This document shows, piece after piece, positions 1-7,113 of a stretch of DNA of 9,032 bases. A program made the position numbers and the translations under genes. The stretch's first letter is position 1; every line of letters begins with the position of its first letter. The stretch is taken from positions 1 to 9,032 of the forward strand of contig SKHV01000445.1 of the NCBI GenBank assembly GCA_007116765.1, in the 5' to 3' direction. Source of the stretch: Prolixibacteraceae bacterium (lineage in GTDB: Bacteria; Bacteroidota; Bacteroidia; Bacteroidales; Prolixibacteraceae). A model generated the notes under the pieces. It saw only the letters and a list, made by a program, of their open reading frames with translations. It ran no database searches and was not told the origin of the DNA.

Positions 1-161
1 AAAATTTGTAAAAAAATAAGTGCGATGAAACTATCATGTAAAAAAAATTAGGTTATAGCTTCATTAATGATTTTGCTTCAACTTGAGAAGAAACAAAAAT
101 TGAAAAGGAAAATGAATTTGGCAATGATTTTTCACTAATTAACCTTTAAATAGAAAAATGT

Positions 162-641
162 ATGAAAAAATATATCATTATGGTACTGCTATTTGCTGCA
201 ATGTCATGTGCTGAGCGAAAAGTCACATCGATCGAACAAGTTATGTCGACCGAACCATTTATTATATACAAAACCAAGGCCGATTACAATCATAATGTAC
301 CTGTAGTATTAAATGCCGATAAAAGTTTTATTGTTTCTTATCCGGGGCCGCAAGATTTATTTGTTGGTGATAAATTTTCAACTCCTACCAAACTTGCAAA
401 AGGGTTTTTGTTAGATAACAGGGGAATAACTTTGAATGTTGCTTTTACTTCCTATACTTATGCAGAATATGTCAAATTTGATAAAGCGCCATCGATAAAT
501 GATCTTTTTGATAGCATTATCGACAGTGATCCTATTCTTGAAATGTACAATTGCCAAAATCAATTACAAATTAAAAACAACACTTCAAAGATGAATAAAT
601 TGATCAGAAGAGGGTTTAAAGGCTGTAGTAAAATTAAATGA
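162..641 (+). CDS. Small lipoprotein of unknown function
   Basis: The 159-residue product starts with a lipoprotein signal: MKK, a hydrophobic stretch (about residues 4-13) and AAMSC, which makes Cys16 the likely lipidated residue. The mature part has no transmembrane helix, so it should be a periplasmic or outer-membrane-anchored globular protein of about 16 kDa. Visible landmarks are YKTKADYN (36-43), IVSYPGPQDL (57-66) and LLDNRGI (83-89). From memory these resemble a conserved uncharacterised Bacteroidota family, but I cannot name a domain. Two more cysteines (131 and 155) could form a disulfide. The C-terminal 25 residues are Lys/Arg-rich. The ATG at 162 follows an A-rich leader (TTTAAATAGAAAAATGT) and is the only start that keeps the signal peptide. 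The gene is more A+T-rich than the esterase next to it. It stands alone, with 104 bases before the next start. Function is unknown. Confidence 0.8.
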   Translation: MKKYIIMVLLFAAMSCAERKVTSIEQVMSTEPFIIYKTKADYNHNVPVVLNADKSFIVSYPGPQDLFVGDKFSTPTKLAKGFLLDNRGITLNVAFTSYTYAEYVKFDKAPSINDLFDSIIDSDPILEMYNCQNQLQIKNNTSKMNKLIRRGFKGCSKIK

Positions 642-745
642 TGAATGAGAATTCAAATTTGTATTTATTTTGATATTCAAAAGGAAGAAATATTCATTCT
701 TTTCACTAATTTGCTGTCTTAAATAATAATCATTAAAAAAATGTG

Positions 746-1912
746 ATGAGAAAAATATTTTTCCTTTTATCCGCTTTTGTTTTTACCCTTATTCATGTAA
801 ACGCACAACAAGCTCTTTGGGGTGGAGAACAAATTATTTCGCCCGAGATACACAGCGACAATTCGGTTAGTTTTCGCTTAATGGCACCCAATGCTAACGA
901 AGTTAAGATATCGGGCGACTGGATGCCTGCTGAAGGTTGGATGCCTGGTGAAGAACCGATGCAAAAAGACAGTGGAGGTTTGTGGACTTATACAACCGAG
1001 GCACTCGAATCGGATTTATTCAGCTACTGGTTTTTGGTTGATGGTTTGCGTACTACCGATCCCAACAACGTTTACCTGATTCGCGATGTAGCAACCATAT
1101 TCAACGTGTTCATTATTGGAGATGGGAAAGGCGACTTGTATAAAGTAAACAAGGTGCCACACGGATCGGTAACCCGTCGTTGGTACAACTCACCTACGCT
1201 CGATATGCAACGCCGTATTACTGTTTATACACCTCCGGGCTATGAAAGCAGTAAAGAATACTACCCTGTGTTATATTTATTGCATGGAATGGGTGGCGAC
1301 GAAGAAGCATGGATTGCACTTGGTCGCACTTCGCAAATACTCGACAACCTTATTGCTCAGGGAAAAGCAAAACCCATGATCGTGGTAATGACCAACGGAA
1401 ATGCTGCTCAGGAAGCCGCTCCCGGCGAATCGAGCCTGGGCTTGTACAAACCCACTATGCAATTGCCCAACACAATGGATGGTACGTTTGAAGAATCATA
1501 TAAGGATGTTATTGCTTTTGTTGAAAACAACTATCGGGTAAAAGCCGAGAAAACAGGTCGTGCCATTGCTGGCCTTTCAATGGGAGGGTTTCATTCTCTC
1601 CACATATCCCGCTATTACCCCGATACTTTCGATTATGTAGGGTTGTTTTCGGCAGCCATTATGCCCAACGAGAACGTTACATCAAAAGTGTATGCCGATT
1701 TTGACAAAACACTTACAGCGCAAATGAACAACGGCTATGAATTATATTGGATTGCTATTGGTAAAACCGATTTTTTGTTCGATGCCAACGTAGTTTATCG
1801 TAAAAAACTCGACGAAATGGGAATGGAATATACTTATGTGGAAACCGAAGGCGGACATACCTGGACAAATTGGCGGGTATACTTGTCTGATTTTTTGCAG
1901 CTAATATTTTAA
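746..1912 (+). CDS. Secreted CE1-type esterase with N-terminal E-set/CBM48-like module
   Basis: This is an exported alpha/beta-hydrolase of the esterase D / CE1 group, which includes feruloyl and acetylxylan esterases. Numbering here runs from the GTG at 743; I prefer the adjacent ATG at 746, which removes one residue and gives MRKIFF. A signal peptide covers about residues 1-21, with cleavage near VNA/QQ. Residues 35-128 form an E-set/CBM48-like module (FRLMAPNANEVKISGDW, SYWFLVDG, DPNN). The hydrolase domain (about 145-389) has the oxyanion loop HGMGG (181-185), the nucleophile elbow GLSMGG with Ser279, a probable acid Asp343 in GKTDFLFD and His372 in GGHTW, so the triad looks intact. The C-terminal WRVYLSDFLQLIF is typical of the family. 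Members hydrolyse ester decorations on plant or other polysaccharides; the substrate here is undetermined because no SusCD or glycoside hydrolase genes adjoin it. Confidence 0.9.
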   Translation: MRKIFFLLSAFVFTLIHVNAQQALWGGEQIISPEIHSDNSVSFRLMAPNANEVKISGDWMPAEGWMPGEEPMQKDSGGLWTYTTEALESDLFSYWFLVDGLRTTDPNNVYLIRDVATIFNVFIIGDGKGDLYKVNKVPHGSVTRRWYNSPTLDMQRRITVYTPPGYESSKEYYPVLYLLHGMGGDEEAWIALGRTSQILDNLIAQGKAKPMIVVMTNGNAAQEAAPGESSLGLYKPTMQLPNTMDGTFEESYKDVIAFVENNYRVKAEKTGRAIAGLSMGGFHSLHISRYYPDTFDYVGLFSAAIMPNENVTSKVYADFDKTLTAQMNNGYELYWIAIGKTDFLFDANVVYRKKLDEMGMEYTYVETEGGHTWTNWRVYLSDFLQLIF

Positions 1913-1920
1913 GAATATGT

Positions 1921-1955
1921 GGTCAATGGTCATTAGCCATTAGCCAATAGCCAAC
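1921..1955. repeat. Tandem heptamer array (five units)
   Basis: Directly after the esterase stop codon the sequence divides into five consecutive 7-base units: GGTCAAT, GGTCATT, AGCCATT, AGCCAAT, AGCCAAC. The consensus is RGYCAWT, with the last unit ending in C. A degenerate sixth block (AGAGTCA, 1956-1962) follows. The units differ from each other by one to three bases, so this is an imperfect array. AATGG (1925-1929) and CCATT (1937-1941) could pair as a short hairpin, but no T-tract follows. It resembles the short tandemly repeated heptanucleotide elements described in cyanobacteria and found in some other bacterial intergenic regions. No coding function is visible. Confidence 0.7.
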
Positions 1956-1997
1956 AGAGTCATAAGCTTTCAAAAAAAAACCAAAAAATAAAACTAC

Positions 1998-2585
1998 ATG
2001 AACAAACGACAATTTTTCAAGACCGGGATTTTAGGCATTGGTGCCTTGCTGGTTTCAAGTAAACTTAAGGCATTGGAATATTATCCAACCAAGCCCGGAA
2101 CAAAATGGGCTGTAGTATTTTCAACATGGTGCGGATCATCTCGCGATGCCGGAGTGTGGATTTCGGAAGGCATGGACGGCATAGCCGATGTTTTTGATGT
2201 ACGCGAAAACCCCGATATTTCGAAATACAAAAACATCGTTATTGGCGGATCGATAAGGAGTTCCAAAGTTTCCGACGAGATGCAACAATTCATTGCAAAC
2301 AATAAATCTGAATTAAGAGGAAAAGTTAGAGGCTTGTTTGCCGTTTGTGGGAATATGATGCAACCCCCAACCAATGAACAGACAAATTCACTTATCGACA
2401 ATCATTTGGCCAAATTGTGTGGTGTTGAAAATGTACCGTCGAAAGTGTTTCTTGGCCGGGTAACCTACGGATTAATGGACGAGTCCTCGCGCCAAATGCT
2501 TCAGGGGTTCAACATGCCCGAGTACGATAACCTGAAACGTGCTGAATGTATGGCTTTCGGAAAGGAAATTAAATCATCGGTATAG
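1998..2585 (+). CDS. Flavodoxin-domain protein with Tat-like export signal
   Basis: The 195-residue product has a flavodoxin-like fold of the Flavodoxin_5 / HemG type, expected to bind FMN. Visible blocks are beta-1 and the phosphate-binding loop WAVVFSTWCGSS (37-48), the second strand ADVFDVRE (63-70), YKNIVIGGSIRSSK (77-90, matching the VIGxSIR motif of HemG-like proteins), LRGKVRGLFAVCGN (106-119) and VFLGRVTYGLM (150-160). Unlike ordinary cytoplasmic flavodoxins it has an N-terminal extension, KRQFFKTG followed by a hydrophobic run (11-20). This resembles a twin-arginine signal in which the first Arg is Lys. HemG-type members oxidise protoporphyrinogen IX or transfer electrons, but no haem gene lies nearby and I infer only a redox role. 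Cysteines are at 45, 117, 141 and 184. The ATG at 1998 is preceded by an A-rich stretch and no Shine-Dalgarno sequence. Confidence 0.8.
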   Translation: MNKRQFFKTGILGIGALLVSSKLKALEYYPTKPGTKWAVVFSTWCGSSRDAGVWISEGMDGIADVFDVRENPDISKYKNIVIGGSIRSSKVSDEMQQFIANNKSELRGKVRGLFAVCGNMMQPPTNEQTNSLIDNHLAKLCGVENVPSKVFLGRVTYGLMDESSRQMLQGFNMPEYDNLKRAECMAFGKEIKSSV

Positions 2586-2656
2586 AGTTTTACTTCTTTA
2601 AGATTAACAACTTATTGACAAATAACTTTTAACTGAAGAATAATTAATGTGAATTT

Positions 2657-3268
2657 ATGTTCTGGATTAAGTTAGGAATATTGCTTACTGGCTTTACTTA
2701 TGCCGGACTATTACCGTTCTATTTAAGTAAATTTTTAAAGCATATCGATTTTGATTTGAAGTCGCAAACACTAAGTTTTTTGAGTAATAAGCATTTGTAC
2801 GGAAAAAAATATAAAAGAGGCTACAGGCGCTTGTTATTTTTAACCGCTTTTTTAAATTATGTGTTTTTTGCTTTGCTTGCTGAGTTTTATGAACTTGGTG
2901 AATACGAAAGTATTATAAGATATATCGATTATACTTTTGCATTGTTAATTCTTTTAGGTTTTATTCCTCATAATATGAGCCCTTTTGGCTTTAGGTTTTT
3001 AAGTGAAAATATTCAACGTATATTGCACAACGTGCTTGCAGGTCTAGTATTTATTTCCTTACCAATTCTTATTGTTAATTTTCAGTTGGCTTTATATTAC
3101 GATTTGCTTTTTCAGGGTCTAATTGGTCTTATTATAATTGGTATTACTATTTTATCAACTGCATGGTTTATAATGAAGCAGGGTGTTAACGGATTTGCTG
3201 AAATTATATTTATTAATGGCATAAGCATTTGGAGTATTTTCACAACTATAATCACAATACTTCGATAA
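2657..3268 (+). CDS. Six-helix integral membrane protein, unknown function
   Basis: The 203-residue product is strongly hydrophobic, with about six predicted transmembrane segments near residues 5-24, 58-76, 89-105, 122-142, 149-172 and 180-201. A basic loop (KKYKRGYRR, about 50-58) precedes the second helix and probably faces the cytoplasm. Around helices 3 and 4 there is a conserved-looking stretch, GFIPHNMSPFGF (101-112) and QRILHNVLAG (120-129), with His106 and His124. The layout loosely recalls DUF998-type or Frag1/DRAM-like small membrane proteins, but I do not recognise a family with certainty. The sequence is more A+T-rich than the flavodoxin gene upstream, 71 bases away, and codes with many TTT and ATT codons. 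The start at 2657 has no clear ribosome binding site. A hairpin lies immediately after the stop. Function is unknown. Confidence 0.75.
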   Translation: MFWIKLGILLTGFTYAGLLPFYLSKFLKHIDFDLKSQTLSFLSNKHLYGKKYKRGYRRLLFLTAFLNYVFFALLAEFYELGEYESIIRYIDYTFALLILLGFIPHNMSPFGFRFLSENIQRILHNVLAGLVFISLPILIVNFQLALYYDLLFQGLIGLIIIGITILSTAWFIMKQGVNGFAEIIFINGISIWSIFTTIITILR

Positions 3269-3270
3269 AG

Positions 3271-3300
3271 AAAGAGACTGTTTTTTTTTACAGCCCCTTT
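3271..3300 (-). terminator. Hairpin between convergent genes, likely terminator
   Basis: Arms AAAGAGACTGT (3271-3281) and ACAGCCCCTTT (3290-3300) flank a run of eight T. On the minus-strand transcript all 11 positions pair, two of them as G-U, giving a stable stem 18 bases beyond the oxidoreductase stop, followed by a pyrimidine-rich CTTTCTTTA-like tail. On the plus-strand transcript the same two positions become A-C mismatches. It therefore fits best as the terminator of the hppA-oxidoreductase unit and may also slow transcription leaving the rightward membrane protein gene. Confidence 0.65.
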
Positions 3301-3318
3301 CAATTATTTAGTTTTGAA

Positions 3319-4668
3319 CTATATCCGTTTTGCCTGTGGTTTAAGTACAGTAAGATCTTCAATTTTTATAGTCTTACCTGTTTCCACACTTTTACGAGCA
3401 GCAACTCCTGTAAGTATCGACATTATGCCGTCGCGCAAGGTGGCCTGCTGGTTCAGCGGGTCGGGTGTGTCGGGTGCTTTAAACAGCTTGTCGAGCATTA
3501 TTGGGTCGCCGCCCCAGTGACCACCTCGTGAATAGTCAACACGTATTATGCGAGGTTTCTCATCGGTATAGCGGCCAATTGGCGTGAAAGTCATTTCGGC
3601 ATAGCTCTTTTCAGGATAGCCTTCGATACGTGCTTCCAGTCGACCTTTTGTGCCGTTAAAAGCAATCCAGTAGCCATCGTAATCGGTATCGCCGGTAAGC
3701 GAGTAGTTGAGTACTGCGCCATTGGCGTATTTTATAACTGCCGAGTGCCTTTCGTAAATATCGATGCTTTCCCTGAAAACACAATTGTCGCGAATGTAGC
3801 CATCGTGTTTTTCGTTGTTCACGTACAAGTCCATAAGGTGTTGATTCTTTGTGATATCCCAGTAATACGCACATTTGTCTGTGTGGGCGCATTTGCGGCA
3901 GTTGTCGCCACGGAATATACCGTTTTTGCCAAACCGGTCGAGCGAGGCATAGGCAAAAACCTCTTCAGGTTCCGAATTGAGGAACCAATTCACCATATCG
4001 AAATGGTGGGTCGATTTGTGCACCCAAAGACTGCCTCCTTTTTCTTTATATCCATGCCAACGTTGCATATAGCGGGTAAGGTGGCTGTGGTCAATGTTCC
4101 AGTGAAAATCTACGGTGTTGATTTCGCCAACCAAACCCTCTATCAGCAGCTCTTTCATTTTTGCCCTGTAAGGCGGGTAACGGTAATTGAACGTAACAAT
4201 TATGTTCCTGCCCGTACGTTTTTGAGCATCGTATATTTCCTGAGCTTTGTTTTCGTCGATGGTAAGCGGTTTTTCGGTAATAATATCGCAACCCATTTCC
4301 ATACCTTTAATAATTACGGTGTGGTGGGTTGAATCTTCGCTGGTCACAATAAGCACTTCGGGCTTTTGTTTTTCGATCATTTCTACAAGATTGGTGAAAG
4401 TAGGGCATTTGGCACCAATATACCCTTCAGCAAAGTTCAACCGCCCCGGGTTTATATCGCACAAGCCTACAAGTTCAATGTATTCGCCATAATCGTTTAT
4501 TAAATCACGGCCAAACATGTTCACCCCTCTGATTCCTGTTCCTACAAGGGCAAGTTTCTTTTTAGCACTATTGGCGGGTTTCGCTGCCGCTCCTGTACTT
4601 TTCAAGGGGTTAAAAAGCAGCGAACCTGCGGCAATTCCCGTGTTAGCTAAAAAATTTCTTCTATCCAT
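3319..4668 (-). CDS. Tat-exported Gfo/Idh/MocA family oxidoreductase
   Basis: The 449-residue product is an NAD(P)-dependent sugar dehydrogenase-like protein. A twin-arginine signal opens it (MDRRNFLANTG, then a hydrophobic AAGSLLF stretch), so it is probably folded with cofactor and sent to the periplasm. The Rossmann domain starts at about 37 with LALVGTGIRG (39-48). The family motif EKPLT lies at 132-136. Further landmarks are HHFDMVNW (221-228) in the catalytic region, GTKGRLEARIEG (339-350) and HWGGDP (384-389). An insertion carries C257-x2-C260-x5-C266 plus Cys296, which could bind a metal. Members oxidise or epimerise sugar and inositol derivatives, and some Tat-tagged relatives act as glycosidases of the GH109 type; the substrate cannot be read from the sequence. 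The start lies 27 bases after the hppA stop on the same strand, which suggests cotranscription. Confidence 0.9.
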   Translation of the reverse strand: MDRRNFLANTGIAAGSLLFNPLKSTGAAAKPANSAKKKLALVGTGIRGVNMFGRDLINDYGEYIELVGLCDINPGRLNFAEGYIGAKCPTFTNLVEMIEKQKPEVLIVTSEDSTHHTVIIKGMEMGCDIITEKPLTIDENKAQEIYDAQKRTGRNIIVTFNYRYPPYRAKMKELLIEGLVGEINTVDFHWNIDHSHLTRYMQRWHGYKEKGGSLWVHKSTHHFDMVNWFLNSEPEEVFAYASLDRFGKNGIFRGDNCRKCAHTDKCAYYWDITKNQHLMDLYVNNEKHDGYIRDNCVFRESIDIYERHSAVIKYANGAVLNYSLTGDTDYDGYWIAFNGTKGRLEARIEGYPEKSYAEMTFTPIGRYTDEKPRIIRVDYSRGGHWGGDPIMLDKLFKAPDTPDPLNQQATLRDGIMSILTGVAARKSVETGKTIKIEDLTVLKPQAKRI

Positions 4669-4695
4669 TATCAGTTAGTTTATAGTAAGTTAGTA

Positions 4696-6960
4696 TTACA
4701 TCAAGCTATACACAACGGTTACGCCCGACATTACTACCGATACCATGGTCATCAGTTTAATGAGTATGTTCAGCGAGGGACCTGAGGTGTCTTTAAACGG
4801 GTCGCCTACGGTATCGCCAACCACACCGGCTTTGTGAGCTTCGGAATTTTTTCCGCCGAAGTTTCCTTTTTCGATGTATTTTTTCGCGTTATCCCATGCG
4901 CCTCCCGCATTGTTTAGCATACTTGCTAAAGTGAATCCGGTAGTTAAGGCACCTACAAGCAGGCCGATAACACCTGCAACACCAAACAACAAGCCTATGA
5001 TTATCGGAACAGCAATAGCGAATATGGAAGGAAGCATCATTTCGCGTTGTGCACCTTTGGTTGAGATGGCTACACAGCGGGCATAATCGGGTTTGGATGT
5101 ACCTTCTAAAATACCGGGGATTTCTTTAAACTGACGCCGTACTTCGTCAACCATTGCACCTGCTGCACGCCCCACGGCTTTCATGGTCATGGCACAAAAT
5201 ACAAAAGCCATCATGCCACCAATAAAAATACCGGCAAGCATTAATGGATTGAATATATTGAGGTTGTAAAAGTCAACAAAATTATAAATGGTAGCAGCCG
5301 AAAGGCTTTCGGCACCGGTAGCTTCGAGGAATTGTTGTCCTAGTTCAGGTGCTTTGCCCAGCCATAAGCGTACTTCTTCCATGTAAGCAACCAAGAGTGC
5401 CATAGCTGTAAGAGCTGCCGAACCAATAGCAAATCCCTTTCCTGTTGCAGCTGTTGTATTTCCCAGCATATCAAGAGCATCGGTGCGTTCACGCACTTCC
5501 TTGGGCAGCTTACTCATTTCGGCATTTCCGCCTGCATTATCGGCAATGGGGCCAAAGGCGTCGGTAGCAAGTGTTATTCCCAAGGTTGAAAGCATACCCA
5601 CTGCAGCAAAGCCAATACCGTAAACACCGTGCGCAAAACTTGAGAACCCACCGGCAAAACCAAAAGCAGCGATAATACCTATCACTATAGTAACAACCGG
5701 TATCCATGTTGAATACATACCTACAGCTATACCATCGATAATGGTAGTAGCCGGACCTTGCTGTGCGTTACGAGCAATTCCCTGTGTGGGTTTGTAGCCA
5801 TCGGATGTAAAATATTCGGTTCCCTGTCCGATAATAATACCGGCTGCTAAACCGGCCACAACAGAACCAAAAATTCCCCAGGGCAACCAGCCAAAGTAAG
5901 CCATAATTGCTATTCCTATTAGAATTAAAACAGAGCTTCCTCCAGTTCCGAGCAAGAGCGAGTGCAAAAGCGTTTTTGCAGTGGCCGACTCTTTGGTATG
6001 TACCATGTAAATACCAACTATTGAGAACAAAATTCCAATTGCAGCCACAATCATGGGAGCAAGTATTGCCATGTTGCTGAATTGACCGTCGGTCATGGCT
6101 ATTGCAGCACCCAATGCGGCTGTTGCTAAAATTGAACCACAATACGATTCGTACAGGTCGGCACCCATACCGGCCACATCGCCTACGTTATCGCCTACGT
6201 TATCGGCAATGGTAGCGGGGTTGCGAGGGTCGTCTTCGGGTATGCCGGCTTCGACTTTACCAACCAGATCGGCGCCCACATCGGCAGCCTTGGTGTATAT
6301 ACCTCCACCCACACGGGCAAACAGTGCCTGGGTCGATGCTCCCATGCCAAAAGTTAGCATGGTTGTGGTAATGTGTACATTTTTAGCATGAAGCCATTCC
6401 TGATTATCGACAAATGCAGCACTCCACCCGGAGCCTTCAATGGTAATCCCTATGTCGCGGGCAACCGACAAACCCATTCCAAAAACGTTGCCGTCGTAAA
6501 TGGCATTCAGTGCCCAGTACCAAATTGCAATATCAAGCAATCCAAATCCAACTACTACAAGTCCCATTACTGCACCACTTCTGAAAGCTACTTTTAAGCC
6601 TTTGTTAAGTGATTGCGATGCTCCGTGCGCTGTGCGAGCCGATGCCTGTGTCGCGGTTTTCATTCCCAGGAAACCACATAAGCCCGAGAAAAAACCTCCG
6701 GTGAGGAATGCTAAAGGAACAAAGGGGTTCAACACTTCAATAAATGCAAGGAAAGAGAAGAATACCAGTAGTATGGCAAATACTATCGTCACTACCCGGT
6801 ACTGTCTCGACAAATAAGCCATAGCTCCTTCGCGCACATGTTGTGCAATTTCTTTCATCAGGTCGGTACCTTCAGAATTTTTCATCATCGACTTGTAAAA
6901 AATCCATGCAAATACTAGAGCTATCACCGATGCTAAGGGTATTAGAAAAAAGTAAGTCAT
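4696..6960 (-). CDS. hppA: Membrane-bound ion-pumping pyrophosphatase, K+-dependent type
   Basis: The 754-residue polytopic protein (about 16 helices expected for the family) couples pyrophosphate hydrolysis to Na+ and/or H+ export across the inner membrane. Substrate and Mg2+ motifs are intact: YTKAADVGADLVGK (222-235), EDDPRNPATIADNVGDNVGD (242-261) and the C-terminal GDTVGDPFKDTSGPS (715-729). In GNTTAATGKG (500-509), Ala504 and Gly507 occupy the positions that are Lys and Thr in K+-independent enzymes, so K+ should stimulate this one. Glu271 in DLYES sits where Na+-pumping members keep their gate glutamate. Thr87, Phe91 and Asp143 match in spacing three of the four residues I recall for dual Na+/H+ pumps (Thr90, Phe94, Asp146, Met176 of the Bacteroides vulgatus enzyme). 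At 754 residues it is slightly longer than many relatives. It is the first gene of a probable two-gene leftward unit and has no Shine-Dalgarno sequence. Confidence 0.97.
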   Translation of the reverse strand: MTYFFLIPLASVIALVFAWIFYKSMMKNSEGTDLMKEIAQHVREGAMAYLSRQYRVVTIVFAILLVFFSFLAFIEVLNPFVPLAFLTGGFFSGLCGFLGMKTATQASARTAHGASQSLNKGLKVAFRSGAVMGLVVVGFGLLDIAIWYWALNAIYDGNVFGMGLSVARDIGITIEGSGWSAAFVDNQEWLHAKNVHITTTMLTFGMGASTQALFARVGGGIYTKAADVGADLVGKVEAGIPEDDPRNPATIADNVGDNVGDVAGMGADLYESYCGSILATAALGAAIAMTDGQFSNMAILAPMIVAAIGILFSIVGIYMVHTKESATAKTLLHSLLLGTGGSSVLILIGIAIMAYFGWLPWGIFGSVVAGLAAGIIIGQGTEYFTSDGYKPTQGIARNAQQGPATTIIDGIAVGMYSTWIPVVTIVIGIIAAFGFAGGFSSFAHGVYGIGFAAVGMLSTLGITLATDAFGPIADNAGGNAEMSKLPKEVRERTDALDMLGNTTAATGKGFAIGSAALTAMALLVAYMEEVRLWLGKAPELGQQFLEATGAESLSAATIYNFVDFYNLNIFNPLMLAGIFIGGMMAFVFCAMTMKAVGRAAGAMVDEVRRQFKEIPGILEGTSKPDYARCVAISTKGAQREMMLPSIFAIAVPIIIGLLFGVAGVIGLLVGALTTGFTLASMLNNAGGAWDNAKKYIEKGNFGGKNSEAHKAGVVGDTVGDPFKDTSGPSLNILIKLMTMVSVVMSGVTVVYSLM

Positions 6961-7113
6961 AGTAGTTAGATTTTTAGAAAATTATTATTTGTTTATATTA
7001 TTTGAGAATAATGTGCTATAAAATAGAAACAATAAATATATTCAATGATTTTGAGAAAAGGAATTTTTAATTGATAAAAATCAGCTTATTTTTGTTCCTT
7101 TATAAATTGAGCT
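6961..7113. other. Divergent A+T-rich intergenic region between hppA and the phosphatase gene
   Basis: These 153 bases separate two divergent genes, so they must carry at least the promoter for hppA and that for the phosphatase. The sequence is very A+T-rich, without long inverted repeats or a recognisable riboswitch. One exact TAnnTTTG box reads toward the phosphatase. I found no exact box of that kind reading toward hppA. Confidence 0.6.
7087..7094 (+). promoter_or_regulatory. Candidate Bacteroidota -7 promoter box
   Basis: TATTTTTG matches the TAnnTTTG -7 consensus of the Bacteroidota primary sigma factor exactly. It lies 19 bases before the ATG of the tyrosine phosphatase, leaving a leader of roughly 12-15 bases. 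No TTTG -33 element is seen at the usual 19-21 base spacing; the nearest TTG (7071-7073) is too close. An exact box is not rare in A+T-rich DNA, so position is the main support. Confidence 0.4.

Noticed and set aside
68..120. TGATTTTG and TGAATTTG as promoter boxes for the lipoprotein gene
   Set aside because: Each misses the TA of TAnnTTTG by one base, and neither has a -33 TTG at the proper spacing.
1..161. Possible tail of an upstream gene or a small ORF at the left edge
   Set aside because: Stops are frequent in all frames, the sequence is A+T-rich, and no motif or conserved peptide is visible.
643..700. GAATGA ... TCATTC inverted pair after the lipoprotein gene
   Set aside because: Only six bases pair across more than 40 bases of A+T-rich loop, and no adjacent stem extension supports a terminator.
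2081..2401. 106-codon minus-strand open frame opposite the flavodoxin gene
   Set aside because: It is a shadow of a well-supported flavodoxin-fold frame and has no domain of its own.
3745..4332. 195-codon plus-strand open frame opposite the oxidoreductase
   Set aside because: It is antisense to a gene with clear Gfo/Idh/MocA motifs. Its product has no recognisable domain, and the open frame follows from the codon use of the real gene.
6179..6202. Two perfect copies of TCGCCTACGTTA
   Set aside because: The repeat encodes the conserved DNVGDNVGD motif of HppA, so protein conservation explains it.
6095..6817. Several plus-strand open frames opposite hppA
   Set aside because: All lie inside the strongly conserved pyrophosphatase gene, and their products are low-complexity Pro/Ser/Ala-rich or composition-driven.
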